Source of the DNA: Bacterioplanes sanyensis
GTDB taxonomy: Bacteria > Pseudomonadota > Gammaproteobacteria > Pseudomonadales > Oceanobacteraceae
Assembly (NCBI RefSeq): GCF_014652515.1
Contig: NZ_BMYY01000011.1
Span: 1,652 to 65,651, forward strand
DNA length: 64,000 nt
Reading direction: 5' to 3'
In this document: positions 26,190 to 36,070 of the stretch, in pieces
Position numbering within the stretch: the first letter of the stretch is position 1
Layout: each line of letters opens with the position of its first letter
Program-made: the position numbers and the translations under genes
The notes under the pieces: generated by a model
What the model saw: only the letters and a program-made list of their open reading frames with translations
Told to the model about the DNA's origin: nothing
The model's database searches: none

Positions 26190-27291
26190 TAGAGGTGTCG
26201 TCGCCTTCGCTCGTCGCTTTAGGTTGCGCCCAGTCGGCCTCGGGTTGCTCACCGTGTTCGTCTTCTTCGCGACGGTAAATGGCATATTGCTGGCGCTGGG
26301 ACGATTCGAAGTATGTGCGCGAAATCAGCTCAGACAAGACACCGGTTGTCAGGAACTGCAAGGCAGCAATGACACACACCACGGCAATTAAAAATAGCGG
26401 TCGAGTGCCGATGTCTTCACCCAAAATAAATTTCACAAAGCCCAAATGCAGCATCAGCAAACCGCCAATGGAACCGAGCGCCAAGCCGATGGAGCCAAAG
26501 AAGTGGCCAGGGCGGGCACGGTAGCGCATGAAGAAATACACCGACAGCAAATCCAAAATAACGCGGAAAGTGCGTGAAATGCCGTACTTAGATTCACCCG
26601 CCACGCGGGCATTGTGGGTCACCACAATTTCGCCGATGCGGCTCGGTGGCACGACGGCAGCCACCCAGGCAGGGATAAAACGGTGCATTTCGCCATATAG
26701 GCGCACTTGTTTGATGACCGAAGAACGATAAATTTTCAGTGAGCAGCCGTAGTCGTTGATGCGCACGCCAGTAATCTTGCCGATTAAGCGGTTGGCAATG
26801 CGGGAAGGGATTTTACGCAGCACCAGATCGTCTTGGCGATCTTTGCGCCAGCCCGTCAGTAAGTCTAAATCGTTGGCCAGCAAGTGGTCGACCATGCGCG
26901 GAATGTCTGCAGGGTCGTTTTGCAAGTCGCCATCTAGGGTGGCGATCAGCTCGCCGCGCGCTTCATCAATGCCGGCTTGCATGGCCGCGGTCTGGCCAAA
27001 GTTACGGCGCAGTTCCACCACGCGCACATGGCGGCCATAGCGCTCGGCCTCGCTGTGTAAGGCTTGGGGCGTGCCATCTGAGCTGCCGTCGTCGACCACC
27101 AGCAATTCCCAGCTGCCGCGATAATCGGCCAGCCCTTCGTGCACGCGGGCCACCATGGCAGAAACGTTTTCTACCTCATTAAACATAGGGATAACAACAG
27201 ACAGGGAGGGAGTTGGCGACTGGCTCAAAACGATTTCCACTTTGGTTAGTAACAGCGATGGCAGACCAAACGCCCGCCGATGCGCGATCAT
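26182..27291 (-). CDS. GT2 polyprenyl-phosphate glycosyltransferase (ArnC/DPM1-like)
   Basis: A GT2 enzyme that probably loads a sugar onto undecaprenyl phosphate on the cytoplasmic face. It has LSVVIPMFNEVENV (29-43), VVDDGSSDG (65-73), the metal-binding DGD in TLDGDLQNDP (120-122), and two C-terminal membrane helices before a charged tail. The longest frame starts at an ATG at 27291 without a ribosome binding site. A TTG at 27228 (giving LSQSPTPSLSVVIP) with GGAAA before it is a credible alternative. It overlaps the GT39 gene by 8 bases, fitting a donor-transferase pair. Confidence 0.87.
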   Translation of the reverse strand: MIAHRRAFGLPSLLLTKVEIVLSQSPTPSLSVVIPMFNEVENVSAMVARVHEGLADYRGSWELLVVDDGSSDGTPQALHSEAERYGRHVRVVELRRNFGQTAAMQAGIDEARGELIATLDGDLQNDPADIPRMVDHLLANDLDLLTGWRKDRQDDLVLRKIPSRIANRLIGKITGVRINDYGCSLKIYRSSVIKQVRLYGEMHRFIPAWVAAVVPPSRIGEIVVTHNARVAGESKYGISRTFRVILDLLSVYFFMRYRARPGHFFGSIGLALGSIGGLLMLHLGFVKFILGEDIGTRPLFLIAVVCVIAALQFLTTGVLSELISRTYFESSQRQQYAIYRREEDEHGEQPEADWAQPKATSEGDDTSNA

Positions 27292-27331
27292 ACCGAAAAG
27301 GTCGGATCGGTAAAACTAAGGGCGAGCTGGC

Positions 27332-28273
27332 TTAATGGTGTGTTGCATGGGTGTTGCCAGTGCGCGACAGCCAAGGGCGCAGTGCAGCCACAAACAGCCC
27401 TGTCAGCGCAAAGGTACAGCCCAATACAAACAAATGCAGGTTGACCGCTGCGGCCAGCGCGTCGATGCGGTTGATGCCCCAAGGCAGTAAGCCTGCCAGA
27501 ACACCGGCTTCATAGGTACCGGCACCGGCCACGCCGTGAATGGGCAAGACGCTGCTTAACTCACCACTGGTAGCACCGATCCAAGCCTGATGGTAAGGAA
27601 TGGGCAAAAATTGGCCCAGCAGCCAGGCAAATACCGCCAGTTTCAAAGACCAGTTCAACAGCGTCCACAGCAGCGCTCGGGTAAACGGCCACGGCGACTT
27701 GGGCAGTGCATGCAGCAACTCCACCACCTTATCTGACCAGTTAGACGGGTGGCGTTGCAGCCAATGGGCTAAGGCGTTTTGCAGCGGCAGCACCAGCAGC
27801 GGGGCGATGATCAACAAGGCACTGAGCGCGAACCGCCAGTGGGCGTCGAGGGGCAACAGACTTTGCAAACTGACGGCCGCCAGCGCCAGCAGTGCATACA
27901 AATCCAGCAGCCTGAGCCACAGCAAAGCCGGCACGCTATGTCGATAGGGCAGTTGGAAGTGGCGCTTCATCAATAATGGAAACGCCGACTCGCCACTGCG
28001 CATGGGCAATAAGTTGTTGAAAAAGTTGTGCACCACGGTGATGTGCAGCAGGCGTGGAAACTGGCCCTGACAATAATGATGAAAAAAATCGAAAAAGCGC
28101 AGCGCGCGCAGCCAGTAACTTAGCAGCATCAAGCCGACGGCCAAGGCCAGTGATGTGGGTGGAATGGCTTGCCACGCAGCTAACACGGCCAGCCAGCCAA
28201 AGTTTTGCTCGACCACCCACACCAAGCCCAGCAACAACAGCAGGCCAAGCCAGAATTTCCACGATGACAGCAC
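27332..28273 (-). CDS. Lysylphosphatidylglycerol-synthase-like (UPF0104) membrane protein
   Basis: A 313-residue integral membrane protein of the LPG-synthase transmembrane/UPF0104 type, a fold related to the MprF flippase half. Signals are HNFFNNLLPMRSGE in an early helix pair and IHGVAGAGTYEAG later, with about eight hydrophobic segments. There is no aminoacyltransferase domain, so it would flip or handle a lipid rather than aminoacylate it. The start is GTG at 28273 with GGAG six bases upstream. It is first in a same-strand series with GT2, GT39 and PAP2 genes, and so is a candidate for translocating the polyprenyl-linked sugar; this role is inferred from context. Confidence 0.78.
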   Translation of the reverse strand: MLSSWKFWLGLLLLLGLVWVVEQNFGWLAVLAAWQAIPPTSLALAVGLMLLSYWLRALRFFDFFHHYCQGQFPRLLHITVVHNFFNNLLPMRSGESAFPLLMKRHFQLPYRHSVPALLWLRLLDLYALLALAAVSLQSLLPLDAHWRFALSALLIIAPLLVLPLQNALAHWLQRHPSNWSDKVVELLHALPKSPWPFTRALLWTLLNWSLKLAVFAWLLGQFLPIPYHQAWIGATSGELSSVLPIHGVAGAGTYEAGVLAGLLPWGINRIDALAAAVNLHLFVLGCTFALTGLFVAALRPWLSRTGNTHATHH

Positions 28274-28393
28274 AGGGCGCTCCGCCGACGGTTAAAGCCG
28301 CGGATGGTTGCGCCAGCACGGTTTAAAGTCAAGCCAACGGCTTGAATCCAAGGGCAGATCACGTAAAGTTCGCCAGCGCTCACCTTGTTGGAC

Positions 28394-29425
28394 ATGCCCT
28401 TGAAAGTACTGATTGTTAAAACCTCGTCGCTGGGCGATGTGTTTCATACCTTGCCTGCCATTGAAGATGCCTACCGCCAAAGACCCGATATTGAGTTTCA
28501 CTGGCTGGTAGAAGAAGCGTTTGCCGACATTCCCGCTTGGCATCCGGCGGTCACTAAGGTGATTCCCGTGGGCTGGCGGCGCTGGCGCAAACAGTTGTGG
28601 CGTAAAGAGCATCGCCAGCAGTTGGCGGCCTTTGTGCGCGAGCTGCGCGCTGAGCAATACGATGCCGTCATTGATGCCCAGGGCCTGATTAAAAGCGCGC
28701 TGTTTACTCGCTTGGCGCGCGGCCCGCGCTATGGCCTAGATAAGCACTCTTGCCGTGAGCCGCTGGCCGCTCAGGCTTATCAACATCCGCAAGCCGTGGC
28801 CAAAGGTCAGCATGCCATTCCGCGCGTACGCCAGCTGTTGAGCCAGGTGCTAGATTATGCGCTGCCGCCTAAGTTGTCCTACGGCATTGATCGTAAGCGT
28901 TGGCAGCGCCCAGACATACCCGGTGCTTATTGGTTGTTTTTGCACGGCACGACTTGGGAGACCAAATTATGGCCTGAGGCCTATTGGTGCGAGCTGGCCG
29001 ATAAAGTAACGGCCTGCGGCGCGTCGGTGGTGTTGCCTTGGGGCAACGACGAAGAGTTTGCGCGCGCTCAGCGCATCGCCAGTGGGCGCGACAAGGTGCA
29101 GGTGCTGCCTAAAATGGGGCTGAACGAGCTCAATGCGTACCTAGCTCATGCGACGGCCGTGGTGGGCGTTGATACCGGCTTGTCGCATGTGGTGGCCGCC
29201 CTTGAAGTGCCGGCGGTGGCCATTTACGGCGCCACGGATGCCGATCTTACCGGGGTGCTAGGGCCGCAAGTGACGGTGATGCGCAGCCAGCGCCATTGCG
29301 CTCCATGCCTATCTAAGCAGTGCTTGCAAGCGGATGACGACGCGATTCAGCCGCCTTGCTATCGAGATGTGCCACCGCAGCGGGTGTTTGAGCATCTGCA
29401 GGCGCAGCTTACTGGCGGTCTTTAA
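28394..29425 (+). CDS. waaC: LPS heptosyltransferase I
   Basis: A 343-residue GT9 enzyme that adds the first L-glycero-D-manno-heptose to Kdo2-lipid A at the inner face of the cytoplasmic membrane. It opens with the WaaC pattern KVLIVKTSSLGDVFHTLPA, has DAVIDAQGLIKSAL, and the donor-binding part includes HGTTWETKLWPEAYW and VGVDTGLSHVVAALEVPAVAIYG. Length is normal. The ATG at 28394 is preferred over a TTG nine bases earlier. Its 3' end overlaps the converging GGDEF-EAL gene by 17 bases. It is divergent from the UPF0104/GT2/GT39 series, another envelope function. Confidence 0.93.
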   Translation: MPLKVLIVKTSSLGDVFHTLPAIEDAYRQRPDIEFHWLVEEAFADIPAWHPAVTKVIPVGWRRWRKQLWRKEHRQQLAAFVRELRAEQYDAVIDAQGLIKSALFTRLARGPRYGLDKHSCREPLAAQAYQHPQAVAKGQHAIPRVRQLLSQVLDYALPPKLSYGIDRKRWQRPDIPGAYWLFLHGTTWETKLWPEAYWCELADKVTACGASVVLPWGNDEEFARAQRIASGRDKVQVLPKMGLNELNAYLAHATAVVGVDTGLSHVVAALEVPAVAIYGATDADLTGVLGPQVTVMRSQRHCAPCLSKQCLQADDDAIQPPCYRDVPPQRVFEHLQAQLTGGL

Positions 29426-31937
29426 CGAAAGGGATGAGCTCGGCAATCGGTAGCGACGGCGAGTATAAAAAGCCCTGAGCGTAGTAGCACCGATGTTTGA
29501 GTAAAAACTCAGCTTGCGAGGCCGTTTCAACACCTTCGGCGATGGTTTGCTTACCGAGAGTGTCGGCCAGTGAGATCACGGCCTTGCAAATGGCTTCATC
29601 GTCACCGTCAACGCCAATGTCTTGCACGAAAGAGCGGTCAATTTTCAGGGTATTAAAAGGCAGTGACTTGAGGTAGGCGAGGGAAGAGTAGCCAGTGCCA
29701 AAGTCATCTATCGCCAGCTTGATGCCAGATTCACGCACTGCTCGCATCACCAGCGAGGCTCGTTGTGGGTTTTCCATGGCCAAGCTTTCGGTGAGCTCCA
29801 TCGATAGCAAGTTGGCAGGAAACCCTTCGTTGTTCAGTTGCTGATGCACAAAAAACAAAAACTGGCTGTGCCAGAACTGCCGTGATGACACATTGACGCT
29901 CAAGTGTAACTGCTGCTCTAGCTGGCGGTTAAGCTGGCCTATGTCGTGCAGAGCGGTTGTCAGCACATACAAGCCTAAGGATTCAATCGCTTGGGAGCGT
30001 TCAGCGATGGGAATAAACTCACTGGGCGATATGTCCCCCAGTGCATCTGAGTGCCAACGCGCCAGCGCTTCCACACCCACGACGTTACCCGTGCGCAGGT
30101 CGATTTGTGGTTGGTATTCGACGCGGATTTCTTCTTTCTCTAACGCTCGTCGCAGGCTGGTATCCACCATCACACTGCGCTCGTATTGTTGTGCCAGTTG
30201 CTCATCGAACAGGGCCGTGGTTTCGCGACCGGAGTGTTTGGCCTGATACATGGCGATGTCTGCTTTGCGCATTAAATCGGCGTAATTGTCGCCGTCTTTG
30301 GGATAGCTGGTGATGCCAATGGATGCTGAGGGTGTCAGTTGATAACCAGGGAAGTCAATGGCGGTGGCTAGGCGGTTAAGAATATCTTTGGCCTTGAGGT
30401 GGGCGTTGTAATCGGAAATCTCTGGCAGCAACACCACAAACTCGTCGCCACCAAAGCGGCAAACGGTATCGCTGTCGCGTACTTCGGTGCGAATGCGTTG
30501 GGCAACTTGTTTTAACACCACATCGCCCACGTCGTGGCCGTAGATATCATTGATGTCTTTAAAGTGATCCAAGTCGATAAACAGCAGCGAAAACACCCGC
30601 TGATGGCGCTCGCTGCTGGTAATGGTTTGCACTACGCGGTCTTCTAGTAGGTTGCGATTGGCGCAGCCCGTTAGGGCGTCGTAAAACGCCAGTTGACGAA
30701 TTTGCTCTTCTTTGCGTTTGCGCTCGGTGATGTCGCTAAAGACGGCGATGTAATGAGAGATTTGGCCTTCTGAGGTATTTACGGCGCTGATTTGCAACCA
30801 CTGTGGGTACAGCGTGCCGTCTTTGCGGCGATTGGTAATTTCACCCGACCAAGCGCCTTCTATTTTTAGGCGTTGCCACATGGTCTGATAGAACGCTGGT
30901 GAGTGCAGGCCAGATGATAGCAGCGCTGGGGTATGGCCTTGGACCTCGGCAAAGCTGTAGCCAGTAATGGCCTCAAAGGCGCGATTGACCATAATGATGC
31001 GTTGATCGCCGTCGGTGACGATAATGCCTTCGTGGCCCTCGCTGAATACCCGCATGGCCAACCGCAGCTGCTCATCTGACTCGTGCTGATCGGTCACGTC
31101 GTACAAAAACAAACTGGTGCAGCCATTGACTGGGTCCGGCGGCAAGGCGCGACCACTAAAGTAACGATGGCTCCCGGTGTTCAGACTTAGAGCAAAAGAC
31201 GAGGTCTGTTGCGTATCATGAACCCTTTGGATTTGTTGGCGAAAACAGTCGGCGACTTCCAGAGGTAACACCTCTGTCATGTCTTTGCCCTGATAGTCAT
31301 GATCAACCTGTAATAACTCACTTAAATGGCTGCTCAGGTGTTCAATGCCTTCTTTGGGGTTAATGCAGGCGACCATGGCTAGGCCATGGTCGACAAAGGC
31401 ATCCAGCATGCGGCGCGAGTGGCGGGCTTTGATCTCTGCGGTTTGATCATCAATCACCACCAAAAAGCCGCCGCTATCTGTGGGGATGTGTGGCGTAAAC
31501 AGCACTGACAATACCACCATGCGTGCTTGATGGCGCAGCTGCAGCGGTGGGCTGACGATGAGCTCATCGCTGTGCAATAGCTGTGTCTGATACAGCCAAT
31601 GGCCGTCATCTTGAGTTAAAAAGCGATGCAAGGCGCGACCACGTAAGGCTCCTTGGTGTTGCAATAAATCGCAACTGGCCTGATTGCTGTCATGAATATT
31701 GCCATGGATATCGAGGGTCACAATCGGCAGTGGCACCAGATCGTACAGCAGTTGAAAGTGTTGGCGCTGTTGAGCCAAGCGCTGTTGTGATTCTTCCAAC
31801 TCTTGATTTTGCAGCTCTAGCTCGGCCTGATAAATCTGTAAGTCTTGCACTAGGTTCAGCTGCTCGGCATTAAGCGGCTCGCTGAGGGTTTGCAGGGCCT
31901 TTTTGCGCAGTGCTTCCAAGCGTGGGTTATTCATCAT
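29409..31937 (-). CDS. PAS-GGDEF-EAL protein (c-di-GMP turnover)
   Basis: An 842-residue cytoplasmic sensor and c-di-GMP enzyme. An N-terminal coiled coil (YQAELELQNQELEESQQRLAQ) is followed by at least two or three PAS domains (VLDIHGNIHDSN type; GDQRIIMVNRAFEAITGYS). Next comes GGDEF with an intact motif RFGGDEFVVLLPE near residue 496, then EAL (GVEALARW near 624) with the metal and catalytic residues in NVSSRQFW, ELTES, AIDDFGTGYSS, LKIDRSF and EGVE. Both activities therefore look possible. The ATG at 31937 has a strong GGAGG 8 bases upstream and overlaps the CheB-CheR gene by 11 bases, so the two are translationally coupled. No membrane segment was seen. Confidence 0.88.
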   Translation of the reverse strand: MMNNPRLEALRKKALQTLSEPLNAEQLNLVQDLQIYQAELELQNQELEESQQRLAQQRQHFQLLYDLVPLPIVTLDIHGNIHDSNQASCDLLQHQGALRGRALHRFLTQDDGHWLYQTQLLHSDELIVSPPLQLRHQARMVVLSVLFTPHIPTDSGGFLVVIDDQTAEIKARHSRRMLDAFVDHGLAMVACINPKEGIEHLSSHLSELLQVDHDYQGKDMTEVLPLEVADCFRQQIQRVHDTQQTSSFALSLNTGSHRYFSGRALPPDPVNGCTSLFLYDVTDQHESDEQLRLAMRVFSEGHEGIIVTDGDQRIIMVNRAFEAITGYSFAEVQGHTPALLSSGLHSPAFYQTMWQRLKIEGAWSGEITNRRKDGTLYPQWLQISAVNTSEGQISHYIAVFSDITERKRKEEQIRQLAFYDALTGCANRNLLEDRVVQTITSSERHQRVFSLLFIDLDHFKDINDIYGHDVGDVVLKQVAQRIRTEVRDSDTVCRFGGDEFVVLLPEISDYNAHLKAKDILNRLATAIDFPGYQLTPSASIGITSYPKDGDNYADLMRKADIAMYQAKHSGRETTALFDEQLAQQYERSVMVDTSLRRALEKEEIRVEYQPQIDLRTGNVVGVEALARWHSDALGDISPSEFIPIAERSQAIESLGLYVLTTALHDIGQLNRQLEQQLHLSVNVSSRQFWHSQFLFFVHQQLNNEGFPANLLSMELTESLAMENPQRASLVMRAVRESGIKLAIDDFGTGYSSLAYLKSLPFNTLKIDRSFVQDIGVDGDDEAICKAVISLADTLGKQTIAEGVETASQAEFLLKHRCYYAQGFLYSPSLPIAELIPFVKDRQ

Positions 31938-34785
31938 CTGGACAGCCTCCGGGGAGAGCGTCCCGATACCAGTTGGTGATGTTGAAGTGGCTGACAACAG
32001 CGGCATAGCCCTCATCCGCCACCGGCGCGACGGACATCAAAAACCAGCGCTGTTCAGTGGGAGAATGGCAGGGATATTGGACAAAATAGGCGTTACGATG
32101 GCCAAGGATGACTGCTTTGATGCCGTCACGAATGTCCAGCAGCAGGTCCGTGTTATCGTCACTTTGAGCAATGGAGGTTTCCAGTGTGTGCAAATAGTTG
32201 CTGCCAACGCCGCAGTGGCGACATTGGGGGTCACCATTGAGTGCAGCGAAGCGAGACCAGGCGCGGTTGACCATGGCAATTTCCCCATCGTACGTCAGTA
32301 GGGCAATGTGCTCAGGCAAAGCATCGATGACCGCCTGTAGCTGCTGGGCGCGTTGCACATCGGTAATATCGACGAAGGTGGCCACGGCACCGCGCAACTG
32401 CAGTCTTGGCTCGCTGTAGGGCATGATGCGCGCCAGCAAGGTGCGTTGTTGCTCGGTTTGCAGCTCACGCTCCAGCGGCTGCTGGGTATCGATGGCGCGG
32501 CGCAAATCGTCTATCACATCATCATAGTTGCTGGTATTGCGAATGTCCTCCAATGGTCGACCAATGTCGGCATTACGTAGGCGAAAGACATCGGTGACGT
32601 CTGGGCTGAAGCGGGTGACTTGTAGGTCGCTATTGACGAACACGGTAGCCACGCCAGAGGCACTGATCATGGTTTTTAGGTCGGCGTTGATCTGGTTGAG
32701 CTGTGCCACCTTGCCCTGATACTCACTGTTGACGGTGTTGAGCTCTTCGTTAACGGACTGCAGCTCTTCGTTCGAGCTTTGCAGCTCTTCATTGCTGGCC
32801 ATCAGTTCTTCATTGGCGGCCTGCAGTTCTTCGTTGGTGGTTTCCAGCTCTTCAATGGTGGCTTTCAGGTTTTGCTGGGTATCGGCCAGCTCTTGCTCCA
32901 GCGTGTGTACATAAGGGTCATCACCGACCACAGTGGCAGATTCTGTCTGGTCTTGGTCAATATGCTCGTGAATAAAACATATCGCCACCAAGCAGGCGTT
33001 GTCGACGACAGGGTGTGCGACTAGGTGCAGGCGACAGGTTTGGCCATCTATGTCGTAACTGAGGGCAGCAGAGCGGCAGTTTTGTTGCTGCCCACGACAG
33101 CGCACCAGCAATGATTGCACGGTTGTGAGTAAGGGCGCCGTGACTAGGTCGCTGATATGAGTGCTCACTGGGCCATCAAACACCCGTAAGAAAGGCGCGA
33201 CCCGGCCAACGGTACGCTGTACCTCGCCGCTGTCGACCTCGATCACCAAAGTGGGCGGTGCATATTGTTGCAGCAAAGTTTGGTGCAGCTGCTCTAACAT
33301 CGGCTCGCTGGTGTCGTTGACCGGCTGGCGTGGTCTGGCGGGCAAACTGCGCTTAGGGAGCGCAGGTGTCGTGGGACTTAAATCGGTATGCGTGTTGCCG
33401 CGTAAGCGTTGATACAAGCTAAAGCTGTCATTGACACAGCGGTAGCTGTCGTCCATGCCCTGGGTGGATTCACTGTTGCCTAGCAACAGCACGCCAGTGG
33501 GTTTGAGAGCGTGGCGAAACCCGGCCAGTACGCGCGCTTGGGCGTCGCTTTGTAAGTAGATCAGGGTATTGCGGCAAGAAATGAGATCCATGCGAGTGAA
33601 GGGGGGATCGGCCAACAAGTTATGGCGCGCGAAAACGATGCTTTCGCGAATCTCGGCGCGAATCTGGTAGCCGCTGGGGGTGGCAATAAAATAACGCTGT
33701 AGGCGCTCGCGACTGATTTCATCGGCAATGCTGTGGGGATACAAACCACTGCTGGCACGCTGAATATTGGCGTCATTGACGTCGGTGGCAAACAGTTTCA
33801 GGCTGCCGCGACGTTGCTGCCGGTCCATCACTTCATGAATCAAAATGGCTAGGCTGTAGGCTTCTTCTCCACTGGCGCAGCCGGCGACCCAGCAGCGTAA
33901 CTGGGTATCTTGGGTGTGTTTGAGCAGTTCGGGGATGACCTCAGCGGCGAGGTAGTCAAATACCTCGCCATCGCGAAAGAAACTGGTTACTGGAATGAGT
34001 AAGTCATCGTACAGCGCACGCTGCTCGATTGGGTTTTCTTCCAGATAGCGCAAATAGCGCGCTGGCTCATGCCGGTGCGTGGCATGGTAGCGGCGCTGTA
34101 GCCGGCGACTGACGGTGCTGTATTTGTATTGGCTGAAATCCACGCCGGTGGCTTGCAGCATAAACGCCAGTATGTGGCTTTCGTCGATGTTTTCTTCACC
34201 AAACAGTGGTGTGGGCTGGCGGATGAGTTCGGCAATGCGAGTGGGCAGATCGCGGGCATAGGCAATGACATCGACGCAGTCGGTACTGATGGCGCTGTCT
34301 GGCATGCCGCTAAAACGCGCGTCCTCTGGCGCTTGCACTAATACAGAGCCGCCGGCTTTTTTGAGTTCCATTAAACCGCGACTGCCGTCCGAGCCGGTAC
34401 CCGAGAGAATGACGGCGAAGGCTTTATCAGCGTGCTGGCGCGCCAATGACTGCAAAAACAAGTCAATGGGCAAAGGCAGTATTTCTTGGTTGCGCTCCTG
34501 CACATGAAAGCGCTGCGCTTCCAAGGTGACGGTAACGCCTGGCGGGATCAAATAAATTGTGTTGGCCTGCAGCGTCATTTGATCTTCGATGATGCGAATA
34601 TCAATTTTGGTGTGGCGCGCCAGCAGCTCCAGCATCATGCTTTTGTGCGTGGGCGACAGGTGTTGAATGACGACATAGGCCAGATCGTCTGGCAGAACGT
34701 TGTGGTCGAAGAACTGTTCCAGAGCCTCGAGGCCGCCGGCCGATGCCCCAATAGCGATGATGTGGTGTGGAGGGCTGTCCTGCAT
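31927..34785 (-). CDS. CheB-CheR-PAS fusion (methylesterase/methyltransferase sensor)
   Basis: A 952-residue fusion. CheB methylesterase comes first with its Ser15-His42-Asp133 triad ([24 protein letters not shown]), then the CheR helical and SAM-binding domains ([33 protein letters not shown] near 305). A region of unknown fold follows. Then comes a regular coiled coil built of repeated NEELQ-type heptads (about 630-695), and one or two PAS domains ([39 protein letters not shown]). CheB's receiver domain is missing, as in other CheBR-PAS fusions. These are hybrid sensory proteins of uncertain target. No chemoreceptor operon is adjacent; the coupled partner is a GGDEF-EAL protein. Confidence 0.9.
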   Translation of the reverse strand: MQDSPPHHIIAIGASAGGLEALEQFFDHNVLPDDLAYVVIQHLSPTHKSMMLELLARHTKIDIRIIEDQMTLQANTIYLIPPGVTVTLEAQRFHVQERNQEILPLPIDLFLQSLARQHADKAFAVILSGTGSDGSRGLMELKKAGGSVLVQAPEDARFSGMPDSAISTDCVDVIAYARDLPTRIAELIRQPTPLFGEENIDESHILAFMLQATGVDFSQYKYSTVSRRLQRRYHATHRHEPARYLRYLEENPIEQRALYDDLLIPVTSFFRDGEVFDYLAAEVIPELLKHTQDTQLRCWVAGCASGEEAYSLAILIHEVMDRQQRRGSLKLFATDVNDANIQRASSGLYPHSIADEISRERLQRYFIATPSGYQIRAEIRESIVFARHNLLADPPFTRMDLISCRNTLIYLQSDAQARVLAGFRHALKPTGVLLLGNSESTQGMDDSYRCVNDSFSLYQRLRGNTHTDLSPTTPALPKRSLPARPRQPVNDTSEPMLEQLHQTLLQQYAPPTLVIEVDSGEVQRTVGRVAPFLRVFDGPVSTHISDLVTAPLLTTVQSLLVRCRGQQQNCRSAALSYDIDGQTCRLHLVAHPVVDNACLVAICFIHEHIDQDQTESATVVGDDPYVHTLEQELADTQQNLKATIEELETTNEELQAANEELMASNEELQSSNEELQSVNEELNTVNSEYQGKVAQLNQINADLKTMISASGVATVFVNSDLQVTRFSPDVTDVFRLRNADIGRPLEDIRNTSNYDDVIDDLRRAIDTQQPLERELQTEQQRTLLARIMPYSEPRLQLRGAVATFVDITDVQRAQQLQAVIDALPEHIALLTYDGEIAMVNRAWSRFAALNGDPQCRHCGVGSNYLHTLETSIAQSDDNTDLLLDIRDGIKAVILGHRNAYFVQYPCHSPTEQRWFLMSVAPVADEGYAAVVSHFNITNWYRDALPGGCPDDE

Positions 34786-34862
34786 GTAGATTGATCTGAC
34801 TGCGACTTTGAGTTCTCAAAGATAGCTCAGCCGGTACAGCAGCACAGCACTGTGTGACAATT

Positions 34863-35909
34863 TTATTGATCTGAGGGAGAAGGTTCGCTGTGGCGTTGGC
34901 GGTATTCGCCTGGGGTCATGCCGGTCCAGGCTTTAAAACGACGGTGAAACGACCGTGCCTCGCTGAAGCCCAAGCGGCTGGCCATGTCGCTGATCGGCAT
35001 TTGGCTGTGGCATAGCCAGTCCGTTGCGGTTTCGCGACGCAAATCATCCAGCAGCTGTTGATAGCCGGTGCCGGCCTCTTGTAGGCGGCGCTGCAGCGTG
35101 CGCTCATTGAGGCCGAGTTGCTCGGCGACTTTTTCCCGCCGTGGCAGGCTTTCTTCCATCAGGTTGCGCAACAGCGAGCGGGTTTGCATCACGATGGGAT
35201 GGCGCTGGCGTATTTCGGCCATCACGGTGGCGGCTTGTTGCTCCAAGGTGCGCAGCAAGGTGGGGTCGGGTTGGCGCAAGGGCGTATCGAGCACAGACTC
35301 GTGAATGATCAAGGCATTGCGCGGCGCGCCAAACTCCAAAGGTGCCTGAAACACCTCTTGATAAGCCAGCAAATGCTCGGCAGCCGGCGTGGGGGATTCA
35401 AATTGCACGCGCTCGGGTTTGCGCTCGGGTAAATCGGCCAGCCAGCGGGCAAAAATCAGCCAGGAGCCGAGCACGTTGTCGATCATGTGTGGCCGCACCA
35501 CCGGGTCGTCGTATTGGCAAATCCAACGCATGGCAATGTGCGGTCCATGTTTTTCAATGCGGGTAATGCCCATGTCGCCGACGATGGCTTCGTACTCTGG
35601 CGTCAGGTGCAACGCCTCGCGCGCGGTGCGGGCATTCATCGCCATGTAGCCCACCAGGCTGTAGGAGCCTGGCTGCACATATTGAGCGCTTTTAAGGCCG
35701 AATAGGGGGTCATTGCTTTGCTCGATTAACCAGCGAATCAGGGTTTGAAAATCACGCCCGCGAACGCGTGCCACGCTGTTGTCCAGAATGCCGGCAGGCA
35801 AGCCGGTGGCCTTGAGTGCCAGAGTTGGGTCGATATGATAATCCTGAGCGGCGCGTAGATACTGGCGAATGGCATTGGCGGAAGCGGTGCCCAAGTCTGA
35901 AGTGCTCAT
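34863..35909 (-). CDS. AraC-family transcriptional regulator
   Basis: A 348-residue regulator with an N-terminal arabinose-binding-like (PF12625 type) sensor domain and a C-terminal AraC DNA-binding domain of two HTHs (VAEQLGLNERTLQRRLQEAG; ISDMASRLGFSEARSFHRRFK, then AWTGMTPGEYRQRH). The ATG at 35909 gives the normal family length; the frame extends to 36065 without similarity. It is divergent from the AGPS-like/glpD/kinase genes and likely controls them. The arrangement matches a regulator-flavoenzyme-dehydrogenase-kinase cluster found in pseudomonads (recalled as the PA3024-PA3027 region). Confidence 0.87.
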   Translation of the reverse strand: MSTSDLGTASANAIRQYLRAAQDYHIDPTLALKATGLPAGILDNSVARVRGRDFQTLIRWLIEQSNDPLFGLKSAQYVQPGSYSLVGYMAMNARTAREALHLTPEYEAIVGDMGITRIEKHGPHIAMRWICQYDDPVVRPHMIDNVLGSWLIFARWLADLPERKPERVQFESPTPAAEHLLAYQEVFQAPLEFGAPRNALIIHESVLDTPLRQPDPTLLRTLEQQAATVMAEIRQRHPIVMQTRSLLRNLMEESLPRREKVAEQLGLNERTLQRRLQEAGTGYQQLLDDLRRETATDWLCHSQMPISDMASRLGFSEARSFHRRFKAWTGMTPGEYRQRHSEPSPSDQ

Positions 35910-36070
35910 GAGTGGTTTTCCCGTTACAGCCAATAACTGGCTGAATTTGCTCCGCGACTGTCCGCAAGAGTCAGTGCTTGTGGTTTTTGCCTCAGTATAC
36001 TGGCTGACTATCCGAATCAAAAAGTGCGGATGTTGTAACAACATCTGACAACCAAAAGGAATCAACAGTT

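Noticed and set aside
32690-32900. NEELQ repeats as a DNA tandem repeat
   Set aside because: The periodicity comes from heptads of a coding coiled coil in the CheB-CheR-PAS protein, not from a non-coding repeat array.
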